From the IMG/VR virus record IMGVR_UViG_3300047678_000431, positions 21,174 through 85,173 of that record: a stretch of DNA of 64,000 nt; one strand, 5' to 3'. Positions 1 through 8,005 of this stretch are shown one piece after another (the stretch's first letter is position 1; each line of letters starts with the position of its first letter). A program made the position numbers and the translations under genes. The stretch is from a virus. The notes beneath the pieces were generated by a model. That model did not search any database. It was not told where the DNA came from and saw only the letters and a program-made list of their open reading frames with translations.

Positions 1-56
1 TGCAAGCACCTATTCCGCAACTAAAAGAAGGCGCATTCCCTCGGTTTGTCGACGGA

Positions 57-395
57 ATGACCGGCGAAGAGTACATTGCCGCGCTCGCTGATGGAAATCC
101 CGGCGCCGTGGACGCAATAGTCAATATGGTGTCAATTACGCAAAAGGCGTTTCCGAATGCGCCCGGCGGGGCACTCTGCGGCGTTCTCTTGCTCGATGAT
201 TTTGGAATTTATGGTCCCGACATATGGCGGTTGTTCAAAGATTGGTCGGATCGAAACCCTGTGTATATGCTCGGGATATTGACGCTCGCAAAGGTCGGTT
301 TGTTGAAGATTGATCTTGACGCGAAAGGCCCGAACCTCGACAATTTACTCGAAGCAGTTCGTGAAGTGATCCCGGAATTTGCGGGTTTGCACTAA
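57..395 (+). CDS. Hypothetical protein, 5' end possibly upstream of window
   Basis: A 112-residue protein from the first ATG. The same frame is open back to the left edge of the window with no stop, and no clear ribosome-binding site precedes this ATG, so the true start may lie outside and the gene may be partial. The sequence is mixed alpha/hydrophobic with no recognised motif. It is followed after 2 bases by the next gene, so the two are probably co-translated. Function unknown. Confidence 0.6.
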   Translation: MTGEEYIAALADGNPGAVDAIVNMVSITQKAFPNAPGGALCGVLLLDDFGIYGPDIWRLFKDWSDRNPVYMLGILTLAKVGLLKIDLDAKGPNLDNLLEAVREVIPEFAGLH

Positions 396-397
396 TT

Positions 398-724
398 ATG
401 ACGGAACCGAATTCAATAGATGATCAATTCGAGCGCGAACTCGCAAAAATGATTCCTATTGTCGATGCTCTTCAAAAGATCGAACAATATGCCGAACAAG
501 AAAACAATCATTTCCTCGCGGCGGTTTTTTATCTCATTCGCTGCGGTGATTGCGAAGCAGCGCAAAAGGCGATTGCACTAATGGAGTTAGCGGACGATTT
601 TTCCGGGGAGCCGCCGCATTCCGAAACATACCGAAAAAATCTTATTGATCAACGCGATGAACTCACGCGTGATCGCATCCCGATTTTCGGGATACTCATG
701 TTCGAGGGCGAAGGTCGTGTATAA
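398..724 (+). CDS. Hypothetical protein
   Basis: A 108-residue acidic, largely helical protein. It begins 2 bases after the preceding stop and ends directly at the GTG of the next gene, a typical co-translated phage arrangement. Two cysteines (in RCGDCEA) are not enough to call a zinc site. No family recognised. Confidence 0.7.
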   Translation: MTEPNSIDDQFERELAKMIPIVDALQKIEQYAEQENNHFLAAVFYLIRCGDCEAAQKAIALMELADDFSGEPPHSETYRKNLIDQRDELTRDRIPIFGILMFEGEGRV

Positions 725-1024
725 GTGAAGTCACCGTTTACGCGCGAAGAAGTTGACACTCGAAGCATCCACATCGAAACGCTTTATTCTCTCGAAAAGG
801 GCAAAGGTTTTGTCGGTATTCTTTGGGGCGATAATGTCGCGCAATTAACACCGAACGAAGCGCGCGAACACGCATTGAAAATCATTGAAGCCGCAAGCGT
901 TGCCGAACAAGACGACATCACAATGAAATGGTTGCAGCAACGTGTCGGCGTTGACGATATGGACGCCGCGCGAATGTTGCAAGACCTTCGCGCCATTCGC
1001 ACCGGCATACGCGAGAAGGAATGA
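725..1024 (+). CDS. Hypothetical protein
   Basis: A 99-residue protein starting with GTG immediately after the previous TAA. The C-terminal third is helical and charged. Its TGA overlaps the ATG of a 42-residue membrane ORF (ATGA). No family recognised. Confidence 0.7.
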   Translation: MKSPFTREEVDTRSIHIETLYSLEKGKGFVGILWGDNVAQLTPNEAREHALKIIEAASVAEQDDITMKWLQQRVGVDDMDAARMLQDLRAIRTGIREKE

Positions 1025-1149
1025 ATCGCGTACAAAAAATTTGCGTTTGCATCATGATATGGTGCGCGATCATGTTTTGTTGGTCGGCGATGATGTGCAT
1101 GCGATCTCTCGTGTTATTGCAACACGAGTCGCTCCTTCACGAAAAATAG
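1021..1149 (+). CDS. Very small membrane protein candidate
   Basis: A 42-residue ORF that starts in an ATGA overlap with the upstream gene, so it could be made by translational coupling. Residues about 6-27 are strongly hydrophobic and unusually rich in Cys, Met and Trp, followed by a short polar tail with an acidic/basic end. This fits a single-pass membrane peptide. A role (lysis, superinfection exclusion or other) cannot be assigned. The main support is the overlap plus composition. Confidence 0.45.
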   Translation: MNRVQKICVCIMIWCAIMFCWSAMMCMRSLVLLQHESLLHEK

Positions 1150-1227
1150 AAAACGCCCTTAATCTTTTTTCCTAATTGCCGATAGCTTTTAGAAGAGAAC
1201 CGCAATAAGTTCTTCACTGCTTAGGAT

Positions 1228-1470
1228 ATGGGAGATTCGTACATCATGGCCTCGACAATGACACCCGATCGCACGACGATGAAATTCTCGATAAACGTCG
1301 GGACGGACGTCGGTTCGATCGTTCGCAACGCGGCATTCCACATGCGTCTTTCCGAGAGTTCGATTTTTGAAGTCGCGCTCAAACAGATTTTTCACGGTAA
1401 GACCGAGGCGCAACTCGAGAAGTTTTTGCGCGACAATGGTGCATCGTTGCGCCGAAATGCGCAGGGTTAA
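1228..1470 (+). CDS. Small ribbon-helix-helix-like protein
   Basis: At most 80 residues. ATG codons at 1228 and 1246 are both possible, and even a later Met before KFSINV could serve. The core shows a beta-strand-like stretch (MKFSINV) followed by two helices, the general pattern of ribbon-helix-helix proteins, but the match is weak. It lies 3 bases before the next gene. A DNA-binding role is inferred only. Confidence 0.55.
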   Translation: MGDSYIMASTMTPDRTTMKFSINVGTDVGSIVRNAAFHMRLSESSIFEVALKQIFHGKTEAQLEKFLRDNGASLRRNAQG

Positions 1471-1473
1471 ACG

Positions 1474-1932
1474 ATGAGCCGGTTCGATGATGGTGATTAT
1501 GACACCGACGACTATGGTGAATTGCGCATGTATGGATGGGAAAACGCAACGAACCGCGCGTTTAACGGAAAGCGCGGCCTCGTCGTGTTGCAAGAGATGG
1601 AACGCGCGCTCCTTGCGTTGCCCCAACCTCGTTTGATTGCGAATTATGTCGCCCATGAGGGTGAAGTCTGCGCGGTTGGCGCTTTTGCAAAATACAAAGG
1701 CGTCGACCTCGCGGAATTTGAGGCACTAGATGAAGACGAAGCCGATTCAAACGATACAGCAAATCTCGGCATTCGTGCCGGTATGCAACGCACAATCGCA
1801 TGGACGCTCGCACATATGAACGATGAAGTTTGTTCGAGAAAAACGCCGGAAGAACGATTCGAATATGTTCTTGGATATGTGCGCAGCATGATTCTACAGA
1901 ATCCGCATCATCTTTCGCCGGTAGACGCGTGA
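1474..1932 (+). CDS. Hypothetical acidic phage protein
   Basis: A 152-residue protein with an Asp-rich N-terminus and a helical C-terminal half. Its TGA overlaps the ATG of the glycosidase-like gene (TGATG), indicating coupled translation. No domain recognised. Confidence 0.75.
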   Translation: MSRFDDGDYDTDDYGELRMYGWENATNRAFNGKRGLVVLQEMERALLALPQPRLIANYVAHEGEVCAVGAFAKYKGVDLAEFEALDEDEADSNDTANLGIRAGMQRTIAWTLAHMNDEVCSRKTPEERFEYVLGYVRSMILQNPHHLSPVDA

Positions 1933-3212
1933 TGTTCGCATTTGCACCGATCCTCGCAACCCTTATCGCCGGTCAATCGGCGTTTGGATATTCGCAGTCG
2001 ATCGGTGAGAATATTCACATCGACGACCCGGTTGGTCAGTGGCAAAATTATGATTTCATCGAGCGCCTTCTGATCGGCATGGGCGTGCGATCGGTGCGTT
2101 CAAGTCTCACGATCCTTCCGGGTCCATCGAACGCATATGCTTCGTTCATGACAAAACTCGCCGCCGATGGCATCACATCCGATAATATTGTCGGGCCGAA
2201 TATCACGACGACGGCGCAGATTCAAACGCTTTTGAGTTATGCGCCGGGCGTGATCTCGCTTGAAGGGCCGAACGAGCAGGACATCTGCTGCAACGATTCC
2301 GCGTGGATTGCGCACGATCAGGCGACGACCGCCGCGATGGCGCCGATACACGGAGAGAATCCGGCGATGACCATCATCGCACCGTCGGTCGCAAGCAACG
2401 ATCCGGCCCTTCTCGGCAATCTCGCCGGTGAAGTGCAATCGGGCAACATGCATCCGTATCGCGGATCGTTTATTCCTGAATCGCTCGGGTGGGGCGGTGT
2501 TTTTTACGGACAAGTGTACGGGAGTCTCGCATATAATATTGCGGCCGCGCAACGCAGCGCCGTCGGCCTGCCGGTCATATCAACGGAAGAAAGTTACACG
2601 ACCGGGACGGTGTCCGAATCGACGCAAGCATCGTACGACGAACGGTTCACCCTTTGGGCGTACATGCACGGCATTTTGAAGCAATATCTGTATGATCTCC
2701 TCGATGATAGCGAGAGCTTCGGGGTCGCGCGTCTTGACGGTAGCTTGAAGCCGTCGGCGTACGGATTGCAGGGACTTTTCAGGATTCTTGCCGACTCGCA
2801 ACCCGCCTCCGGTATGTGTTCTCTCGACGTGAGTATCACGACGACGGTGCCCTATGATGCTCTTCTTCTCTGCAAGAGTAATGGCGAGCAAGATCTCGTT
2901 CTCTGGCAACCCGCACAACTGCAAGATCCGCAAACCCTCGCGTCAACTCCGGCCACGCCCGCGCCGGTCACGGTTACCGCAAACACAACGGGACCGGCGA
3001 TCGTCTATCTTCAATCGGCATCCTATCAATGGTCAAATGCAGTGCCGACGTCAAGTGGTAACGTGTCCGGCCGACTCACCGAGCGTCCCTTGATCATTGC
3101 GTTTCATGCGGCTTCTCCCGTCGTGATTCCGCCGTTGCCGATCATGGGCACGGGGTTGATCCACGGGCACCCGATACCACCCGGCCGCATCCACGTATCG
3201 CCGGGGGCTTGA
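1932..3212 (+). CDS. Secreted clan-A-like glycoside hydrolase
   Basis: 426 residues from the ATG that overlaps the preceding stop. The N-terminus is a short hydrophobic signal peptide (about residues 1-20). The body reads as a TIM-barrel glycosidase: a GPNEQD motif places the likely acid/base Glu at about residue 115, and STEES gives the likely nucleophile Glu at about 219-220. This is the two-glutamate pattern of clan GH-A families such as GH5, GH39 and GH79. A C-terminal beta-rich domain (about 330-426) follows. It is far from the tail genes. It may act on a polysaccharide outside the cytoplasm, but the substrate is unknown. The family call is by motif and length only. Confidence 0.65.
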   Translation: MFAFAPILATLIAGQSAFGYSQSIGENIHIDDPVGQWQNYDFIERLLIGMGVRSVRSSLTILPGPSNAYASFMTKLAADGITSDNIVGPNITTTAQIQTLLSYAPGVISLEGPNEQDICCNDSAWIAHDQATTAAMAPIHGENPAMTIIAPSVASNDPALLGNLAGEVQSGNMHPYRGSFIPESLGWGGVFYGQVYGSLAYNIAAAQRSAVGLPVISTEESYTTGTVSESTQASYDERFTLWAYMHGILKQYLYDLLDDSESFGVARLDGSLKPSAYGLQGLFRILADSQPASGMCSLDVSITTTVPYDALLLCKSNGEQDLVLWQPAQLQDPQTLASTPATPAPVTVTANTTGPAIVYLQSASYQWSNAVPTSSGNVSGRLTERPLIIAFHAASPVVIPPLPIMGTGLIHGHPIPPGRIHVSPGA

Positions 3213-3246
3213 AAGATCGCGCCCGTGCGCGGCTAAGAATGAAAAC

Positions 3247-3486
3247 ATGAAGAATCCGTTTGATTTCCACAAGCCGACGAGTGAAAGCAAAAAGAAAATG
3301 CAATCTATACGCGTGAGGTGTGTCGGATTGCATAAAGCTCTTTTAGAGCATGTTCCCGAGTCGCGAGAACGTAGTCTTGCGATTACGAATCTTGAGCAGG
3401 CGGCGATGTGGGCAAATAAGGCGATCGCGTTTAATCAACCCGAAGAGGTGGTCGAGGTTTCCCCGGATTCCCCGGTGTCAACCTAA
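3247..3486 (+). CDS. Acb2/Tad1-hairpin family protein, putative anti-CBASS/anti-Thoeris sponge
   Basis: 79 residues. It matches the small phage family typified by Acb2 and T4 Vs.4: an HKP motif near the N-terminus, then an IR...L...VP segment, and the hallmark SRERSLAITNLEQAAMWANK-type helix ending in an AIA motif. Known members form hexamers that bind cyclic di- and trinucleotides and so block CBASS, and related proteins block Thoeris. Assignment is by motif recognition, and binding by this protein is inferred. The C-terminal ~15 residues are a disordered acidic tail. Its 3' end overlaps a convergent minus-strand gene by 9 bases. Confidence 0.75.
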   Translation: MKNPFDFHKPTSESKKKMQSIRVRCVGLHKALLEHVPESRERSLAITNLEQAAMWANKAIAFNQPEEVVEVSPDSPVST

Positions 3487-3675
3487 CCCGTTTCGCTGCA
3501 TCGCTTCGACCTGTTCGCGGACGGTCGTATATTGCTCGCCGGGGCCGTATCGCCACACGTAGCCGGTGACGATCGACTTCTTGCACCGATAGATGTCGAA
3601 CTGACCGTCACGCTTCACGAATTTGCAACACTGATCGCTTGGGTATCGCGGCCCGGCGTCTTTCTCCGTCAGCAT
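3478..3675 (-). CDS. Hypothetical small protein
   Basis: 65 residues with three Cys and many basic and aromatic residues. It is the last gene of a leftward cluster. Its ATG follows directly on the TAA of the upstream 80-residue ORF, and it converges on the Acb2-like gene with a 9-base overlap. No family recognised. Confidence 0.55.
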   Translation of the reverse strand: MLTEKDAGPRYPSDQCCKFVKRDGQFDIYRCKKSIVTGYVWRYGPGEQYTTVREQVEAMQRNGLG

Positions 3676-3918
3676 TTAGGGCGGATACCGCCGGGCGGTC
3701 TTTCCTTCGCAATTTCCGCGCAAGGCCGCACGCTTGCAATGCGTGCGAATGGCGGTTCGCGGCCGGATATGCCGCGCGCTTCGGTGAGATCGCGGCGCGC
3801 TGCACATGCGCGAATCGGGTATCTTCGGTGACGAGATTGCAAGGATAGGGGTCGAGCGTTGTGACATACGCAGGATTCTCCGATCGCTGGCGGCCCGTAC
3901 GGCGATGATGTCGATCAT
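3676..3918 (-). CDS. Possible small basic protein (doubtful)
   Basis: An 80-residue ORF that fits the gap exactly: it starts in an ATGA overlap with the upstream gene and its TAA abuts the next ATG. Composition is very rich in Arg and Ser, like a shadow frame, with three Cys and several His in the C-terminal half. An overlapping frame (3608-3976) is equally long but lacks these junctions. The call rests on position, and protein evidence is lacking. Confidence 0.35.
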   Translation of the reverse strand: MIDIIAVRAASDRRILRMSQRSTPILAISSPKIPDSRMCSAPRSHRSARHIRPRTAIRTHCKRAALRGNCEGKTARRYPP

Positions 3919-4244
3919 GTCGACGCGGAAGGTTTTTCCTTTCTCTTGCGTTCACTCCTTTCCGCAAATTCTTCAAGTACGCGATTCGGTATCGTATCAG
4001 CTGGCCGAAGGAAACACATCATGCACGTGTCGATGTCGCACAGGCTTCCGCGTTTGTCGACTTCTAGATAATGGGAGTAGGTTTTCGGGCTCACAAAATG
4101 TATGGGCGGTCGAGTCTCTTGGGGCGTCGTTAGGTATTCGATGGATTTTTCAAGGTCTTCGCGGGTAAGGGGTAAGGTTCTGAAATTGTTTTGAAATGTG
4201 TACGGATGCAACATCCCCTCGAACTGGTTCTCCGCATCGCTCAT
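3915..4244 (-). CDS. Hypothetical protein
   Basis: 109 residues with normal protein composition, including a CDIDTCMMC cysteine cluster and a highly basic C-terminus. It starts within a 4-base overlap with the upstream gene. No family recognised. Confidence 0.7.
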   Translation of the reverse strand: MSDAENQFEGMLHPYTFQNNFRTLPLTREDLEKSIEYLTTPQETRPPIHFVSPKTYSHYLEVDKRGSLCDIDTCMMCFLRPADTIPNRVLEEFAERSERKRKEKPSAST

Positions 4245-4618
4245 TCGTTTAACTCCATGCCTTTATCGTCGCATCGCGCAAGGAATCCGCCCTCACCGAA
4301 ATCAGCGGGATTACCATTATAATCGCAATTTAGATCGTGCTGCGCGGCCTCTTCGTCTTTGCATTGCATGCAGTCGATCGGGTTGCATCCGAAGCGCAAT
4401 TTGTGGAACGCAATCATGATGCGCGTCTCGATCATGTTGAATTTCTTCGCTTCGTTTGCGGTAATAATCCCCGCTCGTTTTTCCGAGAGGTTGTTCAGCG
4501 CCTCATTATGCAGTGATGGCATATAGTAGAGCGCGGTGAGCGTTGTCCCGAGCGCAAATCGGCGATAATCGCCATGCGTGATTGTTTCGGGTTCGGCATT
4601 GGCAATATCAAAGGCCAC
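4241..4618 (-). CDS. Hypothetical protein, cysteine-containing
   Basis: 125 residues starting with GTG about 6 bases after an AAGGGG ribosome-binding site. A cluster CNPIDCMQC plus later Cys/His residues could bind a metal. It is first in a leftward four-gene set and is divergent from the lytic transglycosylase-like gene. No family recognised. Confidence 0.7.
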   Translation of the reverse strand: MAFDIANAEPETITHGDYRRFALGTTLTALYYMPSLHNEALNNLSEKRAGIITANEAKKFNMIETRIMIAFHKLRFGCNPIDCMQCKDEEAAQHDLNCDYNGNPADFGEGGFLARCDDKGMELNE

Positions 4619-4700
4619 GGGTACCCCTTTCAGGTGCGTTTTTTCTTTTTATCGTCCGATAGCTCAAAAAGAACACACCGTCTCGGAAGGACGCTCTCGC

Positions 4701-5618
4701 ATGAATCTCCGCCCGATCCTCGCTGATCTCCTCACGTTTATCGCCGAGGAAATCGGCAAAGTCGGCAGTGTGCTTCACACGCCGAAGAACGCCGTCACCC
4801 CTTCGCCTGTGAAGCACGTCATGAATGTGACGCCACCCGATCCCCTCGTCGTCGGGCCGTTTAAGAATACGCCCGCATTCCCGCTCGTGCATGGGACGAT
4901 TCCGCTGATCATTCCCGACCCCTCACGTATCGTGCAATCCGATCAACAAACGACGCTCGCGTACGCGATTCTCGCGCATAACTCGGCATTGCCATTCGGG
5001 CCGGACGGATTGGTTCCGAACCCGCTACGCGGCACGCCGCTCGATAACGGATCGGTCATTCATAAGATCGACTTCGCGACCGCAACAAAGATCGCGCAAG
5101 CGATCATCGCGACGACAAAGAATGAGATCGACCTCGTTTTCGCGATTGGTCAAATCGCCATCGAATCGGTTTTTGATCCCCTTGCGGAAAACGGCAACTT
5201 CCAAGGGTCGAACAAAGAGAAAACGCTCGATGGATACGATCTTGGTCTTTGCCAACTCAAAGACCGTTACGTCATCGGCGCGCACGTCACGAACCCGAAC
5301 GGCGTTCAGTGGATCGTGACAACGGCTGAAGAGGCCCGCACCGTTTCTCTCGACCCGGTCACGGCGCTTCCGATCTTCGTGCAGAAGCTCGCGGGCTTAT
5401 TAGCTTGGGCGGATAAGACGATCCCGCAACTTTCATCGAACATCAACCCGAAATTCAGAAACCGCTATTATCTCGCGGCCGGTGCATACAATTTCGGCGA
5501 GAACGGCGTTCTCTCGGAGATCGCAAGCGGTGGGGATCTTGCCCATTGCGCGCACGTCGCTTCCCTGTCGGGAAGTTTTGCCCGTATCCTTGCACTGCCG
5601 AACCCGTTCGCGCCGTAA
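4701..5618 (+). CDS. Lytic transglycosylase/lysozyme-fold protein
   Basis: 305 residues from the ATG 10 bases after GGAAGG. The N-terminal ~130 residues are Pro-rich and not recognised. Residues ~145-300 carry SLT-like signatures: an AIESVFDP segment with the likely catalytic Glu at ~155, a YDLGLCQLK block in the place of GLMQ, and an AAGAYNFGENGV block resembling AYNAG. It should cleave the glycan strand of peptidoglycan. No signal peptide is seen, so it could be a virion enzyme or an endolysin needing a holin. It is divergent from the minus-strand genes. Confidence 0.65.
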   Translation: MNLRPILADLLTFIAEEIGKVGSVLHTPKNAVTPSPVKHVMNVTPPDPLVVGPFKNTPAFPLVHGTIPLIIPDPSRIVQSDQQTTLAYAILAHNSALPFGPDGLVPNPLRGTPLDNGSVIHKIDFATATKIAQAIIATTKNEIDLVFAIGQIAIESVFDPLAENGNFQGSNKEKTLDGYDLGLCQLKDRYVIGAHVTNPNGVQWIVTTAEEARTVSLDPVTALPIFVQKLAGLLAWADKTIPQLSSNINPKFRNRYYLAAGAYNFGENGVLSEIASGGDLAHCAHVASLSGSFARILALPNPFAP

Positions 5619-5629
5619 GGCCGGACGAC

Positions 5630-6583
5630 ATGGCGGACCTCTATGAAACGACCTTGCGGCTCGCGTGGACGAAGGATGAAGATACCCTTCTTCTCCTGGC
5701 CGCAAAGTCGTTACCGCGCAAAGATCTTGCGACGCTTTTTGAAAATCGGACGTTTGGGGCGTGCATTTCCCGATTGCAAAAGCTCAAGCACGGCGATCCG
5801 AAGCCGACTTCACGATGGTCGGCGGATGAGCAATCTATTCTGATCGAATCATATACGCACGGGGGCATTCAGGCCGCAAAATCGGCCCTTCCCGGCCGGT
5901 CGGCGTGGTCGATACAGTGCCGCCTGACTGCGCTACATTTGTACGAGAAAGTCCCGCCCGTGCCGAAAGAAGACCTCTGGACGATCGAGGAAGACATCGC
6001 GATCTCGATCGGATATAATACCGGCGGTTCGCGTGGGGCGCGGGAAGCGGTACCACACCGGACGCCCGGTGCGGTATCCGCGCGCATATCACTGCTCAAA
6101 TCGCGCGGCGTGACGATCAAATACGCCATGCACGCCCCGATTGAACACGTCGACGTATCGGTCGCCGTATCAGATCCTAAACCTGACGCGCCTACGATTG
6201 AAGATCCGCCGACCGAGCCAGGTTCGGTTCTGTATGATCTTCGCCGGAATCAACCCGCGACGAAATATCACGTATGGCGATCAGCTGCGCAGCCCGCTCG
6301 AGTGCCTCATGAGAATGATGCCGATCCGCAAGATCTTCCCGTCGAACGTGAGCCGCTTGCGGAATCGGGTCAGTCGAGCGTTATTGATCGCCTATCCGAT
6401 CCGCGATGCGCGGAACACATGGAATATATTCGACGTCGATTGCAGTATCTGATCAGTTCGCTCGCCGTCCAACTCGATTGGCGGCCGGTCGTGATCGCGC
6501 GCGCGGTTCAGGTGATTGCGGCGCGGAATTTCCGCCAAGAGATCCCGATCCTTGACCGAAAAGCGTCGATCGAGAACCGTTAA
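5630..6583 (+). CDS. Three-repeat SANT/Myb-like DNA-binding protein
   Basis: 317 residues from ATG 5630, 11 bases after the previous gene. Three successive repeats begin with WTKDED, RWSADEQ and LWTIEED and end in an A..ISRL/QCRL/SARISLL helix: the tryptophan-started tri-helical SANT/Myb pattern, at about residues 13-55, 64-108 and 116-160. A Pro-rich linker and a helical C-terminal region follow. DNA binding is inferred from the repeats. A two-repeat relative lies at 47949. The 3' end overlaps the convergent gene by 4 bases. Confidence 0.6.
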   Translation: MADLYETTLRLAWTKDEDTLLLLAAKSLPRKDLATLFENRTFGACISRLQKLKHGDPKPTSRWSADEQSILIESYTHGGIQAAKSALPGRSAWSIQCRLTALHLYEKVPPVPKEDLWTIEEDIAISIGYNTGGSRGAREAVPHRTPGAVSARISLLKSRGVTIKYAMHAPIEHVDVSVAVSDPKPDAPTIEDPPTEPGSVLYDLRRNQPATKYHVWRSAAQPARVPHENDADPQDLPVEREPLAESGQSSVIDRLSDPRCAEHMEYIRRRLQYLISSLAVQLDWRPVVIARAVQVIAARNFRQEIPILDRKASIENR

Positions 6584-6777
6584 GGATTCCTTGACAGTTG
6601 CCGCTCGGCGCGCTTCTTCTCGCGTGATCGTTTTCTGCGCGCGGCGCCCTTCTTGGAACACTCGGCGCAATACCCGCTCGGCGTGGTCGCCGGAACCTGG
6701 CAACAGTCACGGCAATGGCCTTTTTCCTCGGCTTTTGCGCGGTACACCCTCTGATGGATTGCTTGTTTTCCTGGCAT
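6580..6777 (-). CDS. Small zinc-ribbon-like protein
   Basis: 65 residues starting at the ATG just after a GGGGGAG ribosome-binding site. A longer frame exists upstream but that start lacks such a site. A CRDCC...CAEC four-cysteine arrangement (about residues 22-41) suggests a zinc ribbon, followed by a strongly basic tail. Probably nucleic-acid binding, by composition. Confidence 0.6.
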   Translation of the reverse strand: MPGKQAIHQRVYRAKAEEKGHCRDCCQVPATTPSGYCAECSKKGAARRKRSREKKRAERQLSRNP

Positions 6778-6838
6778 AACTCCCCCGATCCGTCGATTGC
6801 CTGCTCCTATTGTACGCCTCGGAGAGAATGGATGCAAT

Positions 6839-7108
6839 TCATCGACCGTCAATCTTCAGACAAAAGGACGGCCGACGACGCGAACTCACGCAACTCGAAT
6901 CGGACGCCGGGGCTTGCCCCAAAGACGGCCGCAACTGTTCAAAGATCTTTTCGCCGAGTGATCGACTCGTGACGATGACCGGGGACGGGCCGCCGAGGCC
7001 AAGATCAAAAGCGGGGATACCTTCTCCGAGTTTGGGATCGACCGCGATGATCGCATAGAGTTTTTTGGCACTCTGGCCGGGTTGAATGCCGTCGAGGGGC
7101 GAGGTCAT
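6839..7108 (-). CDS. Hypothetical protein
   Basis: 89 residues. The start at 7108 is favoured because it overlaps the upstream stop as ATGA and has GAAAGGA upstream. Central hydrophobic strands (KKLYAIIAVD, SPVIVTS) suggest a small alpha/beta fold. No family recognised. Confidence 0.65.
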   Translation of the reverse strand: MTSPLDGIQPGQSAKKLYAIIAVDPKLGEGIPAFDLGLGGPSPVIVTSRSLGEKIFEQLRPSLGQAPASDSSCVSSRRRPSFCLKIDGR

Positions 7109-7461
7109 GGGTGAAGATATTCCTTTCGCGCGTCGCCGTTTGGTCGGCGTCGATGCGTCGTCGGGTTTCGATGCCATCCGTCGGGCTCGCGTTGTTCAGG
7201 GTAATTCCACGTATTCAGGGCGACGAGGGCCTTAAAGACGTTCGCATAGTCGAACATATCATCGTAAACGCCCCATGTGGTCCCGGGGCGTACCACGCAA
7301 AGGCGCGCAACGTCGTAGGACATTGATTCGATATAGAGTACCGTACCGTCGGCGAACTCGCGCGAGGCGACCGATTGCGGCACGATTCCAGGCGTTTGCA
7401 GGATGGACCCGTCGTCGAGCGTCTCGCGCTCACCGGGTTCTTTCTCTCCCCACGCTACCAC
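7105..7461 (-). CDS. Hypothetical protein
   Basis: 118 residues, strand-rich in the first two thirds, with a basic, probably disordered C-terminus. It overlaps both neighbours by 4-7 bases, consistent with an operon. No family recognised. Confidence 0.65.
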   Translation of the reverse strand: MVAWGEKEPGERETLDDGSILQTPGIVPQSVASREFADGTVLYIESMSYDVARLCVVRPGTTWGVYDDMFDYANVFKALVALNTWNYPEQREPDGWHRNPTTHRRRPNGDARKEYLHP

Positions 7462-7949
7462 GAGACGGTGAAGATCTTCTTGCCGAGATGCGCATCGAGA
7501 AACGCCGCAACGTTTGTCACCTGGGCGACGCTATACATGCTCGATCCGTGTGGTTGATTAAAGGCGGCGAGAATTTGATTTCGCAATTCCGGCGTGAGTT
7601 CGGGATGAGGATAGTCGGGAATGAGGTCGTGAATTCGCTGTACGGGCGCCGGGATGAAGGCGCTTTCTTGGTCCTCTTCGTTTTCGAAAAGGGCTGATTT
7701 TAACCAAGAGACTTCCCCGACCCATACGCTCGGCGTTTCCGCAAACTTCTTGAATGTATCAAGATCGTCTCGGGCACCTGTCGAGAGAATATGCAACCGG
7801 TTGGTTCGATTTAACATCTCTTGAGGTGAATCATTCGGCGTGCCGAGCCCGCAGAAGTAATGCGATCCGAGTGAATTCCCGAGAAAGAGAAGAAAGTCGT
7901 CTTCGGTTAGATCTTCGGTTACGACGTGAATGTGGAGATCGGCGGACAT
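7455..7949 (-). CDS. Conserved-looking phage hypothetical protein
   Basis: 164 residues from the ATG preceded by GAAAGG. It opens ADLHIHVVTEDLTEDDF, a pattern I associate with phage proteins of unknown function. The HxH in it could suggest a metal site but no other motif supports this. It lies 56 bases after the HAD gene in the same leftward operon. Confidence 0.65.
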   Translation of the reverse strand: MSADLHIHVVTEDLTEDDFLLFLGNSLGSHYFCGLGTPNDSPQEMLNRTNRLHILSTGARDDLDTFKKFAETPSVWVGEVSWLKSALFENEEDQESAFIPAPVQRIHDLIPDYPHPELTPELRNQILAAFNQPHGSSMYSVAQVTNVAAFLDAHLGKKIFTVSW

Positions 7950-8005
7950 ATGCAACCGGCCTTTCGTCGATGGGATCAAGATCCTTGCGCCCGTCGGTCC
8001 TGTTT

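Noticed and set aside
942-1175. 77-residue ORF overlapping the genes at 725 and 1021
   Set aside because: No ribosome-binding site and poor composition. The ATGA-coupled frame at 1021 is the better choice.
3608-3976. 122-residue minus-strand ORF
   Set aside because: Overlaps two neighbours on both ends without start/stop junctions. Highly basic, shadow-like.
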